This document shows, piece after piece, positions 26,096-34,348 of a stretch of DNA of 64,000 nucleotides. This stretch comes from Pontibacter russatus. Lineage in GTDB: Bacteria > Bacteroidota > Bacteroidia > Cytophagales > Hymenobacteraceae. Location: NCBI RefSeq assembly GCF_009931655.1, contig NZ_CP047984.1:930001-994000 (forward strand). Reading direction: 5' to 3'. The notes under the pieces are model-generated. The model saw only the letters and a program-made list of their open reading frames with translations. It ran no database searches and was not told the DNA's origin. A program made the translations under genes and the position numbers. The first letter of the stretch is position 1. Each line of letters opens with the position of its first letter.

Positions 26096-26854
26096 ATGAT
26101 GGCACCCACTGCCCCCACGCTTACCGTCATCGTACCCGTGTATAACGAGGAAGGCTGCCTGGCCCGCTTCTGCGATGCTATGGACGCGTTTCTGCAGCAG
26201 GCGCCCATCCCGACGCAGGTGCTTTTTGTGAACGACGGCTCCACGGACAGCAGCCTGAACCTGATACGCGAGATCTGCCACGGCAAGCCCGGCTACAGCT
26301 TCCTCTCCCTGGACCGCAACCGGGGCCTGAGCACCGCCATCAAAGCGGGCATCGACCATATACAGACCACCTATATCGGCTACATCGACTCAGACCTGCA
26401 AACATCACCGCTGGATTTCCTGCTGTTCTTCGAGTTTCTGCCCGAGTACCAGATGGTGAACGGCATCCGGGCCAGGCGCAAGGACTCGTTCGTGAAAAAA
26501 ATGTCGTCCAAGATCGCCAACGGCTTCCGGAGGTATATGATCAACGACGGCATCCAGGACACCGGCTGTCCGCTCAAGATCGTGGATGCAGCCTACGCCA
26601 AACGCGTTCCTTTTTTTGACGGCATGCACCGTTTCCTGCCCGCGCTGATACAGCTGCAGGGCGGCAAGGTAAAGCAGCTGCCCGTGCAGCATTTCGAGCG
26701 CTTTGCCGGCTACTCCAAATACCACCTTTTCAACCGCCTGTGGGGCCCCCTCACTGACACATTCGCCTTCCGGTGGATGCGCAAGCGATACATCCGCTAT
26801 GCCGTTGCCGAGCAGTACGTCAACCAAAACGCCAGCCGTCATGAGCAGGTCTGA
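26096..26854 (+). CDS. Glycosyltransferase family 2 (polyprenyl-phosphate sugar synthase-like)
   Basis: 252 residues with a GT2 fold at the N-terminus: VIVPVYNEEGCLARFCDAMD, FVNDGSTDSS, then SLDRNRGLSTAIKAG and the metal-binding YIDSDLQTSP. QDTGCPLKIVDAAYAK is typical of DPM1/ArnC-like enzymes that load a sugar on undecaprenyl phosphate. Unlike ArnC it has no C-terminal transmembrane pair, so it probably docks on the membrane via its partner. It overlaps the LAB_N gene by 14 nt. Inferred role: charging a polyprenyl phosphate with the uronic acid made by the epimerase, for use by the GT39 protein. Confidence 0.87.
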   Translation: MMAPTAPTLTVIVPVYNEEGCLARFCDAMDAFLQQAPIPTQVLFVNDGSTDSSLNLIREICHGKPGYSFLSLDRNRGLSTAIKAGIDHIQTTYIGYIDSDLQTSPLDFLLFFEFLPEYQMVNGIRARRKDSFVKKMSSKIANGFRRYMINDGIQDTGCPLKIVDAAYAKRVPFFDGMHRFLPALIQLQGGKVKQLPVQHFERFAGYSKYHLFNRLWGPLTDTFAFRWMRKRYIRYAVAEQYVNQNASRHEQV

Positions 26855-27485
26855 GCCCTGGATCTATGGCCTGGGCTTTTTAGCGCAGGTGCTTTTCTCC
26901 GCCCGCATTTTGGTGCAGTGGGTTAAGTCTGAGCGGGCAGGGCGGGTGCTCTCCCCCACTTCGCTCTGGACTTTCAGCCTGCTGGCGTCGTTTCTCCTGA
27001 TGGCCTACGGTGCGCTGCGTAACGACCTGGTCATTATATTCGGTCAGGTGATCTCTTACTTCATTTACATGCGCAACCTGCACTTCAGAGATGCGTGGCG
27101 GGAGCTGCCCGCAGGGGTACAGTGGTTGTCGGTGCTGTTTCCCTGCATGGCCGTTGCCTGGTTACTCTTCGGCGATACCTATAGCCTGCACTACATCTGG
27201 GAACACAGCAAACTTTCGGGGGCTCTTGTCGCCTGGGGAGGTGCGGGGCAAATGGTCTTCACGCTGCGCTTTGTGTACCAATGGTACTTCTCCGAACAGG
27301 CACAGGAATCGGTTCTGCCTAACGGCTTTTGGGTGATCAGCTTAGTGGGCAGCTTAATGATCGTTTCATACGCCCTGCTGCGGCTGGACCCGGTACTTCT
27401 CCTGGGGCAGGTGGTGGGGGTGGTGGCCTATAGCCGGAACCTATACCTGGGTTTGCGCCCGAAAACAGCCCGACAGGCAAGCTAA
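26841..27485 (+). CDS. Membrane protein with two tandem LAB_N domains
   Basis: 214 residues from the ATG at 26841; the open frame extends upstream to 26703, but there it only shadows the GT2 gene. Two homologous blocks are visible: LGFLAQVLFSARILVQWVKS (about 10-30) and GAGQMVFTLRFVYQWYFSEQ (about 130-150). Each is followed by LSPTSLWTFSLLASFLLMAY or VLPNGFWVISLVGSLMIVSY and by a GQV..Y.RNL segment. This is the N-terminal domain found in some lipid-A-disaccharide synthases (LAB_N), here duplicated and without the synthase. Such proteins accompany GT2 genes in lipid-linked sugar pathways, perhaps as translocators or anchors. Confidence 0.85.
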   Translation: MSRSEPWIYGLGFLAQVLFSARILVQWVKSERAGRVLSPTSLWTFSLLASFLLMAYGALRNDLVIIFGQVISYFIYMRNLHFRDAWRELPAGVQWLSVLFPCMAVAWLLFGDTYSLHYIWEHSKLSGALVAWGGAGQMVFTLRFVYQWYFSEQAQESVLPNGFWVISLVGSLMIVSYALLRLDPVLLLGQVVGVVAYSRNLYLGLRPKTARQAS

Positions 27486-27544
27486 AGGCGCGCAGTTGGC
27501 AGGGTTTAAAATAGTTCGCGGATGCGTGAAACGAAGGAAAGCTG

Positions 27545-29272
27545 ATGTATACAGGTAAGGCGCTTACAGCGGAGTCGGAGCGCGCAAATCTTTTACTCAA
27601 GACCAGCGTGCAATCAGGATTGCTTGGATTTATCGTCGTGCTTACATTCTTCCTGAATTTGGGTAAGGCGGAACCAAGCATCATGGAAGCCCGGAATTTC
27701 ATTACAGTAAGGGAAATCACACAAAACGATTCCTGGCTGATCCCTACCATGAATGGGTATGCGCGGCTGGCAAAGCCGCCGCTCCCTACCTGGATCACGG
27801 CACTGGCCGGTTTAGGGGCCGGAAATATAGAGAATCTTGCCGCTTTGCGCCTTCCTTCCTCTGTAATGGCCGGTCTCGCTGTCTTTTTCCTGCTTTTTCT
27901 TGCCCGCCAGCTCACGGCCGATCGGCTTGTTCCCTTTCTTGCCGCTCTGGTGCTCGCTTCCTCTTTTATGTTCATCAATACCGGTCGCCAGGCCACTTGG
28001 GATATTTACTGCCATAGCTTTGCGTTGGGCGCTATCTGGCTCTTGGTATCCGCGCTGCGCAAACCCGGCTCAGGCTACTTTATGTTTTCAGCGAGTGGCG
28101 CGCTTTTAGGCTGTTCCTTTCTTAGCAAGGGACCGGTGGCTTTCTATGCCCTGCTGCTTCCCTTCCTGCTGGCCTACGGCTTTGCCTATCCGCTGCGGGT
28201 TGTAAGAGAAAAACGCAGCGGGATAGTGCTGATGCTGTCGGTGTGCCTGCTCGTGGGTTTCCCTTGGCCATTGTATGTATACCTAATGGAACCGGCCGGT
28301 TTGGCGCACAACGTCTTGCAGGAAAGCACGGCCTGGATGAACAGGCATGTCAAGCCCCCCTGGTACTATTGGGGCTTTTTCGTGCAGTCCGGCATCTGGA
28401 CGCCCTTTGTCATTGCTGCCCTGGCTGTGCCGTATGCAAGCCGTAGGATCGGTCAGTATGGGAATTACAGATTCCTGCTCTCCTGGGTGCTGATCACTAT
28501 TGTTCTATTATCCGTCATACCGGAAAAAAAGGAGCGCTACCTGCTGCCTGTGCTGATGCCTATGGCGCTGCTCACGGCGCATTACCTGCGATACCTGATT
28601 TATGCCTTCTCCGAAAACCTGTTCAACCGCTGGGAAAAAGTTATGCTGCTTGCAAGCGGTTTCCTTTTCTCAATGGCGGCCTTTGCCGCGCCTGTCTACA
28701 TGTTCTTTGCCGCCCATAAATTACAGGCTGTGTCGGGAGGGCGACAGGTTGTCGTGACATTGTTGTTTTTGTTGCTTGGTACAGCTATTATAGTACTGAC
28801 AAGAAGGTATAAGGTAATCTGCTTGTTTGTTGCCGCCTCCCTGCTTAATGCGTTGGTGTTTGTGTTCGTAATGCCGCTTTACCAGGAAGGGAAAGGGCTG
28901 AGCGCCAGGCAGGGAGGGGTGCCCGAACTGGAAGAGGTAAGAAAAAGAGCTGAGCTGAGATCGATGAAGTTTTATGCGGTAAGCGGCATGCGCCCTGAAA
29001 GTATCTGGGAAGTGGGCAAAGAAGTGGATACGCTTAGAATCGTCAGGGGGCACCTGCAACTTCCTGAGGGGCTTCCTGCCGTTGTTTTTTCGCTTTCGCC
29101 TTTGCGCCAGGCAGAACTTGCTGAAGAAGGGGCCTCTTTACATTTCGTCAGCCAGTATCAGCACACGGATGGTGCGGCTGCCGAAAAATATTACATGTAT
29201 ATCCTTTCCAGAGGCACGCCGAAAAGCAAACCACCAGAAACTGAGAGTCCGGAAACAGCGGCTCCTGATTAA
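27545..29272 (+). CDS. ArnT-like glycosyltransferase family 39 (PMT family)
   Basis: 575 residues with about 12 hydrophobic segments. The N-terminal loop after the first helix has EARNFITVREITQNDSWLIP and PPLPTW, the usual GT39 periplasmic motif in which an acidic residue is catalytic. QATWDIYCHSFALGAIW and SKGPVAFYALLLPFLLAYG are also typical, as is PEKKERYLLPVLMPMALLTA. The family moves a sugar from a polyprenyl phosphate to lipid A, a glycan or protein on the periplasmic side. Neighbours supply a nucleotide-sugar epimerase and a polyprenyl-phosphate loader, consistent with uronic-acid decoration of the envelope. Confidence 0.87.
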   Translation: MYTGKALTAESERANLLLKTSVQSGLLGFIVVLTFFLNLGKAEPSIMEARNFITVREITQNDSWLIPTMNGYARLAKPPLPTWITALAGLGAGNIENLAALRLPSSVMAGLAVFFLLFLARQLTADRLVPFLAALVLASSFMFINTGRQATWDIYCHSFALGAIWLLVSALRKPGSGYFMFSASGALLGCSFLSKGPVAFYALLLPFLLAYGFAYPLRVVREKRSGIVLMLSVCLLVGFPWPLYVYLMEPAGLAHNVLQESTAWMNRHVKPPWYYWGFFVQSGIWTPFVIAALAVPYASRRIGQYGNYRFLLSWVLITIVLLSVIPEKKERYLLPVLMPMALLTAHYLRYLIYAFSENLFNRWEKVMLLASGFLFSMAAFAAPVYMFFAAHKLQAVSGGRQVVVTLLFLLLGTAIIVLTRRYKVICLFVAASLLNALVFVFVMPLYQEGKGLSARQGGVPELEEVRKRAELRSMKFYAVSGMRPESIWEVGKEVDTLRIVRGHLQLPEGLPAVVFSLSPLRQAELAEEGASLHFVSQYQHTDGAAAEKYYMYILSRGTPKSKPPETESPETAAPD

Positions 29273-29970
29273 CCCACAACCGGGCACGAAGTCCGGGGGC
29301 GTGAGTGCCACAATGTTTTACTGGCAGGCACATCGCGAATGAAGGGGCCACAGTTTTCTTTCTGCGGGCCCGCCGGTAGGAAGACGGAGCGGCTAAGCAA
29401 CATTTGCTTCATGGCTTTTCGGTTGATTTCATCATGCAACAGGAATCTCAGGAATTCAAAGAAAAGACGTTTCCTGTATTGTAAGCGCCCTTTATACCTG
29501 GAAAGATGGATGATTTCAATCTGCCGAAGCAGGTATAAAGAAAGCACCAACCACAGCGATCAAATGATATAGCCTGCTGCCACATCCGTGGCGTAGTGCA
29601 CCTTCAGGTAAATTCGGCTTAGCCCTACGAGCAGCACAACCAGCGTGAGAAATCCCGATAGCACCCAACGCCAGGTCCTGTTTTCGACAGTAGTCCATAT
29701 GATGTAAATGAGCAGTCCGTGGAAGACGCCCCCGATCATGGTATGGCCACTCGGAAAACTGAACCCAGCCATGTCAACCAGGGCGGGAGCCGGTCTGGGC
29801 CGCTCAAAACAAGCCTTCAGGAATCAGTTGAGCAAAGAAGCGGTAAAGGAAATGATTAGGACCCGCAACCCATTCCAGCGTATGCCCCGGTAAAAGGAGA
29901 ACACCAGCGCCAGCGCGGCAGGCACGATGATGAGGTAGCGGACAGAGCCCAAAAAGGGAATTACCCTCAT
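29269..29970 (-). pseudogene. PAP2-family phosphatase with two in-frame TGA codons
   Basis: From the ATG at 29970-29968 (MRVIPFLGSVRYLIIVPAAL) the frame encodes membrane helices to FTASLLN, then a TGA where PAP2 proteins often have Trp. It resumes FLKACFERPRP (motif 1, K-x6-RP), FSFPSGHTMIGG (motif 2, PSGH) and LSRIYLKVHYATDVAAGYII (motif 3, SRxYxxxH). A second TGA follows near 29560, after which SLWLVLSLYLLRQ and a basic tail continue in the same frame to 29269. All three catalytic motifs survive, so the decay is recent. PAP2 enzymes dephosphorylate lipids such as undecaprenyl-PP or lipid A. It converges with the GT39 gene. Confidence 0.8.
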
Positions 29971-30417
29971 GGCCCGTGTTAAGCTGCTAAGAAAATGGCA
30001 GAGGGCATGAATAACCAGCCGGTAGTATTTTGTACGAGCGCAGCCCGTACAATCACAGACTCATTTGCAGTTATTCGAGAACTACAACAAATCTTCGGAC
30101 GCCGCTTGAAGGCCTTACCGAATCTATTTCCTAATATATTAGCTATGTAAAGCAACAATATCCTTCAGGCTTCTGCACATTCAAGCATTTTATTGAACAT
30201 AACAGGCGTTATAGAGCAACCGAGGCTTCTAGTGAGGAACCCTGCTTGTTTTTAGTTCATCAGCTACACAGAGTCCAGTAGAAAGCTAACAGACTTGCGC
30301 AGACGAAGCCTAAAATTCGAGACGAGCACCCAAAATAGATTCAATAAAGCGAGTAAAGTTTATATCTTTCAGTCATTTATCCCAATATGTAATATAAACT
30401 CTAATTTAAGCCTTCCA
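29971..30417. other. Intergenic region without recognisable genes
   Basis: About 450 bp between the PAP2 pseudogene and the DUF1080 gene. The open frame extending 5-prime of the DUF1080 start (from 30295) has no signal-peptide logic and is not part of the gene. Nothing else is seen. Confidence 0.4.
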
Positions 30418-31209
30418 ATGAAAACCTCCCCCTTCACCCGACTCCACAAATTATTCCTTTACTTCCTCCTGGTAAGCGCGGTAGCCGCCTCCCAGGCCTG
30501 CTCCTCCCAGACCGGCGTGGGTACAAAGGCCCCCGATGAGGCGGAAGTCTTCTTTGACGGCTCCCGCGAAATGCTGGACCAGAAGTGGACTTACTGGCAA
30601 GGACCCCGGCTTTCCGCCGAAATGCCCATCAAGTGGCAGATCGTGAAAGACCCGGTGGATGGCGGAATGGCCATGAGCAGCAACGACCCGGCTTCGGCGG
30701 GAGGTAAATACGGAGCCGCCGATATCGTGACGAAGAAAGAGTTCCGGGATTTCCGGGCCCACGTGGAGTTCCTGATCCCCGAGGCGGGCGGCAACAGCGG
30801 CGTCTACCTCCAGAACCGCTACGAGATCCAGGTGCTCGACGGCGACACCACCTCGCACGGCATGGCCGCCATCATCAACGAAACCCCCTCCCCCTACCAC
30901 GCCTACAACGGCCTGGGCAGGTGGAACGCCTACGACATTATTTTCCGGGCGGCCCGTTTCGAGAACGGAAAGAAGGTAGAGCCAGCCTTGGCGACAGTGT
31001 ACTTCAACGGCCAGAAGGTACACACAAACCAACCGATTAGCCAAGTGTGGGGCGGGCCGAACTCCGGCATCGACGGCGGCAACGACGGAGGCAAAGGTAT
31101 CACGGACACCCCCGGCGGCCTAAAGCTGCAGGCCGAGGGCCACAACGTCCTGTACCGCAACATCTGGATCCAAGAGCTGGACCTGAAGGAGCCGAGAACA
31201 GATATATAG
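30418..31209 (+). CDS. DUF1080 (3-keto-disaccharide hydrolase-like) lipoprotein
   Basis: 263 residues from the ATG at 30418, chosen because it starts a type II signal peptide with lipobox ASQAC and Cys28. The remainder is a concanavalin-like beta-sandwich of the DUF1080 family: FFDGSREMLDQKW, a long FRDFRAHVEFLIPEAGGNSG motif followed by VYLQNRYEIQVLD, and NGQKVHTNQPI. Family members bind or hydrolyse (3-keto-)glycosides in the periplasm or at the cell surface. The ligand is unknown. It stands alone between two intergenic regions. Confidence 0.85.
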   Translation: MKTSPFTRLHKLFLYFLLVSAVAASQACSSQTGVGTKAPDEAEVFFDGSREMLDQKWTYWQGPRLSAEMPIKWQIVKDPVDGGMAMSSNDPASAGGKYGAADIVTKKEFRDFRAHVEFLIPEAGGNSGVYLQNRYEIQVLDGDTTSHGMAAIINETPSPYHAYNGLGRWNAYDIIFRAARFENGKKVEPALATVYFNGQKVHTNQPISQVWGGPNSGIDGGNDGGKGITDTPGGLKLQAEGHNVLYRNIWIQELDLKEPRTDI

Positions 31210-31525
31210 AGGTTATGGCCTATCATGTGTGGTTGCTATAATAGAAATCAGGCTTCATGGCGTTGTAGTGATGCTGCCCTTTTTTAAGGCTGCTATCCCC
31301 ATTTAGTTTGAAGATGAAAAGGTGCGTATAGTCAGTTGGCAGTAGTATATGGAGAAGTAACCTGGAGGTGGAGCACCTCTGACGCCTCCTATGGATTAGG
31401 AAATATTTGTGAACAAAGAAGTCGAAGACGCGAATGCTACTCCTCTCCCACATGCAAAAACTTACCCACAGCCTCAAAATCTTTGTGGATGTGGTTCAAT
31501 AATTTGCACCTTCGGTCTACACGAA
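31210..31525. other. Intergenic region before the IS4 element
   Basis: No gene is recognised. The last 50 bp are copy 3 of the 45-bp dispersed repeat (31477-31520). Short frames here show no domain. Confidence 0.4.
31477..31520 (+). repeat. 45-bp dispersed repeat, copy 3
   Basis: AAATCTTTGTGGAT, three variable bases, GTTCAATAATTTGCACC, then TTCGGTCTAC and ACGAA. It matches copies at 10100 and 15225 with a few changes. An IS4 element begins 6 nt downstream, in the place where the other two copies have a terminator hairpin; a T-run resumes right after the IS. Confidence 0.75.
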
Positions 31526-32975
31526 CATGAGTCATCCCGGAGTTTGCAGGGATAGATAGAGTAGATTCCAGAGGTTGGCCAGTGCCAGCCGGATACGGTA
31601 AAGCGGTGTAGGAGTTTTCCTGCACCGCTTTCCTGTTCTATGGCAGCCCTGCCTAAGGAGATGGGAGACCGCCTCCCGCAGCTCTTTATCCAGCAGCGAG
31701 AGCAGAAAAGCATACACCAGGGTGACCACCTGCAAGAGCTTCATGCGGCTCGACCAGAACCAAAGCCGGCACGACTCCATGCCCATTTCTGATTTGTTGA
31801 AGCGGAAGGCCTGCTCCACCTGCCACCTTCTGGCGTAAGCAAAGACCAGGCGCCAGGCCTGGCGATCACTCCTGACTTCTTCACTGGTGAGCAAATACCA
31901 GGGTTGGCGGCCTTTCTTACCTGGCCGGCAGATCAGGAGCGTGAGCGGCTGGTCATAGTCCGGGTGCAGGCAGGGCTGCCACAAGAGGCTGCGCCGGTAA
32001 GTGATCTTTCGGACCATGTCCCTTACTACTCTTGAGGAGGTGGCTTTGCGGCCGACCGAAAAGCGGTAGGCATTCTTTAGAAGCCCACGCCCATCCACGA
32101 GCTTATACCTGGAGGGCCAGCGCAAGAGGAAGCGGTCGTGGCGGCCTAAAAGCAGCCCCAGCCACTTAGAGGAGGCATAGCCGCGGTCAAAGACGTGCAG
32201 CACGGCCTGGCCGAAGGTCTGGCGGGCCCACAAGAGCAGCGTGAGCTTCACCTGCTCCAGGGAGGTGGCCTCTTTGCCCCGGCTACTCCACCAGGCAAAG
32301 CGGGCGATGCGTGGAGCCTGCCACAGGCCGCAGCACAAGAGGCCCACCCACCGAAAGCCTGGCACGTGCACCGGCTCCCGGGTGGGGGGATCATAATAGC
32401 CCTTCTTGATTCTGAGTTGCCGTTTAGCTTTGACGCTGCGCACGGCGCATAAGCCCTCGCTTTGGAGGCTTTCGCACTTTTCCTGCACGCTCTCGTCCCA
32501 CAAAAGCAGGGGCAGCTCACGTTCCGCTTCCAGCAGCTGCTCTACGTATGTTTGGGCCTCTTGACTCAGGTAGTCGGTGATGAGTTGGGCAGACCACTTC
32601 TTACTGCGCAGCAGGTTAGACAGGCGCTTGGTGCCCGCCGGGGCTTTGTCGGGCGAGAGCACAACCCCACCCAGCTCGCTTAGAAGCAGACCGGTGGAGC
32701 GGCTGCGGTGGCGCACCAGCGCCCGGCATAGGTTCTGGAAAGTGTAGACCAGGCGGCGGTCCAGCAGCTCATCGAGCCTGGCAAGGAAAGGAGAAAGAAA
32801 TCCTTCGAGGCGGTAGGAGAAAAACAGAGCCTGGGAGAGAACCTCGGCTTGGCGTGCTGCGTTTTTGAAAGTAGTAAACATAAGAACCTCCCGTCTTTGG
32901 TGATACATAGACTGTACCACTAAAACAGGAGGTTCTCCTTTTTTATCCCAGTCCTAAACTCCGGGATGACTCATG
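31526..32975 (-). mobile_element. IS4-family insertion sequence, apparently intact
   Basis: 1450 bp bounded by a perfect 20-bp inverted repeat, CATGAGTCATCCCGGAGTTT at 31526-31545 and its complement at 32956-32975. A single full-length transposase gene fills it. No target-site duplication is obvious in the flanks. Confidence 0.9.
31532..32881 (-). CDS. IS4-family transposase
   Basis: 449 residues from the ATG at 32881 (MFTTFKNAARQAEVL); an upstream ATG at 32920 adds 13 residues. DDE catalytic residues fit the IS4 pattern: LLLWDESV (first Asp), HVFDRGYAS (second Asp) and YARRWQVEQAFRFNK, an exact Y-(2)-R-(3)-E-(6)-K signature bearing the Glu. The stop at 31532 falls inside the left inverted repeat. 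The frame is uninterrupted, so this is the only transposase in the window likely to be active. Confidence 0.92.
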   Translation of the reverse strand: MFTTFKNAARQAEVLSQALFFSYRLEGFLSPFLARLDELLDRRLVYTFQNLCRALVRHRSRSTGLLLSELGGVVLSPDKAPAGTKRLSNLLRSKKWSAQLITDYLSQEAQTYVEQLLEAERELPLLLWDESVQEKCESLQSEGLCAVRSVKAKRQLRIKKGYYDPPTREPVHVPGFRWVGLLCCGLWQAPRIARFAWWSSRGKEATSLEQVKLTLLLWARQTFGQAVLHVFDRGYASSKWLGLLLGRHDRFLLRWPSRYKLVDGRGLLKNAYRFSVGRKATSSRVVRDMVRKITYRRSLLWQPCLHPDYDQPLTLLICRPGKKGRQPWYLLTSEEVRSDRQAWRLVFAYARRWQVEQAFRFNKSEMGMESCRLWFWSSRMKLLQVVTLVYAFLLSLLDKELREAVSHLLRQGCHRTGKRCRKTPTPLYRIRLALANLWNLLYLSLQTPG

Positions 32976-33039
32976 TTTTTTATGACATTCGGACACTAAA
33001 GAAGCCTCTCTTTTCTTTTCTTCACCTTAATGGATATAC

Positions 33040-33480
33040 TCGAAAAGTACTGCAGCCTCATGTTTTGCGCCACCGGTGCCTGCAACAGCTTCATGAGTTG
33101 AGCATATCCAGTGTGGTCAGCATCACCATGATGCGTAGGTCTGTGTGAAGCATGCGCTGCGCCTCCCGTCTCATGTCCATGACGACATCGGCATGGCTGC
33201 TGTGTTCATGGAACTTGTCAAAAACTACAATGTCTATACCTGTCATTGAGTGGTCGCTGTGGATCATAAGACTAAGCTGCCTTCCATGACAACCTCAATG
33301 CGGATGCACTCATAGATGCTTTTCTCGAAACGGATGCAGTAGCCGCCTCTCTGGTCTACCGCCTCACCCAGTAGATGCGCCAGCGATCGGCAATCATTTT
33401 ATTAGCCAGGCGTCGGGGCTCCACTATTAAAATCTTCTGGCCCTTGAGCCAGACCTCATCCAGCAAAGCCAGCGGCAGCA
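33040..33480 (-). pseudogene. hrpB: Relic of an HrpB-type DEAH-box helicase
   Basis: Minus-strand text in shifting frames matches the N-terminal helicase core of HrpB: LPLALLDEVWLKGQKILIVE running to PRRLANKMIADRW (motif Ia), then GGYCIRFEKSIYECIRIEVV and MEG, then IDIVVFDKFHEHSSHAD (motif II, DEFH decayed to DKFH), and DLRIMVMLTTLDMLN (motif III, normally SATLD). The P-loop GKT segment and the whole C-terminal half are missing, and there are several stops and shifts. HrpB is an ATP-dependent RNA helicase of unclear role. This is a heavily eroded fragment. Confidence 0.65.
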
Positions 33481-33682
33481 AGGTACCCTATCGATCAACA
33501 TGTTCTGCACCGCCAAATATTCTTCTCTTGCTTGCAAATCCCGACTTCAGCTTGGCAGCGGAACTTGCCAATGCAGTTCTGGATTCGGCCATGGCACTAA
33601 AGTACCGCCAAGTCTAACCTTTACTGATTGCAGCGCCTAATATCGTCAAGTTGTGCAGTTATACTCCTGCTATAGTGTCAAT

Positions 33683-34348
33683 TCAGCGTGCTTCTTCCAG
33701 TACTTTGGCTATTGCTGAGAGTTCCATTCTGCGGGCATGCTGCAGGGCTGTAACACCGTCCTTGTCAGGAATGCTGGTATCACAGCCGGCATCTACCAAT
33801 GCCTGTACCACCTCTACATAGTTGTTACTGCCATCACCCAACACTACGGCCTCCATCAGCGCTGTCCAACCCAGTCGGTTTACATGATTTATAGGGAAAC
33901 CCTTGGTATTGGCAAGCAGTTTCACCACCTCCAGGTGTCCTCTCTCGCAGGCCGGAATCAGGGCGCTGCCGTTGTAGCGGTTAAACACATCAAAGCGAGC
34001 GCCGCTTTCCAGGTATAGTTTCACCAGGTCAGTATATCCTGATGCGCCAGCATATAAGAAAGGGCTGTCTTTTATCTCGTCCTGTTGGTTTACATCAGCA
34101 CCGTGCTTAACCAGTAGCTGTGCCATTTCCAGGTTGTTTTGGTGCGTGGCTAAGAGTAACAGCGACCTTTTCTGACTGTCTGTCGTGTTCACGTCTGCTC
34201 CGTTTTTTAGGGCAGCTGCTACCTCGTCTAATCTTTTATTTATAACGGCTTCAACTATGGAGCTTTGTGTGGCAGGTGTATGCATAAGAGTTTCTGTTTG
34301 GCAGGAAGCAAGCATTAAAATCGAAAATAGTAACAGCAGCGTGCTCAT
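33683..34348 (-). CDS. Ankyrin-repeat lipoprotein
   Basis: 221 residues. Type II signal peptide with lipobox LASC and Cys16, then five or so ankyrin repeats (about 35-215), seen as repeated ADVNTTDSQKRSLLLLAT, KHGADVNQQDEIKDSPFLYA and GHLEVVKLL segments. It is probably a periplasmic or outer-membrane scaffold. The first codon overlaps the stop of the upstream amidohydrolase gene by 4 nt (ATGA), so the two are co-translated; small ankyrin proteins often sit beside periplasmic enzymes such as catalases, and here the partner is an amidohydrolase. Confidence 0.85.
   Translation of the reverse strand: MSTLLLLFSILMLASCQTETLMHTPATQSSIVEAVINKRLDEVAAALKNGADVNTTDSQKRSLLLLATHQNNLEMAQLLVKHGADVNQQDEIKDSPFLYAGASGYTDLVKLYLESGARFDVFNRYNGSALIPACERGHLEVVKLLANTKGFPINHVNRLGWTALMEAVVLGDGSNNYVEVVQALVDAGCDTSIPDKDGVTALQHARRMELSAIAKVLEEAR

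Noticed and set aside
29269-29970. Selenoprotein or TGA-as-Trp recoding in the PAP2 gene
   Set aside because: No other gene in the window uses internal TGA, the two TGA sites would need different residues, and no SECIS-like structure is evident.
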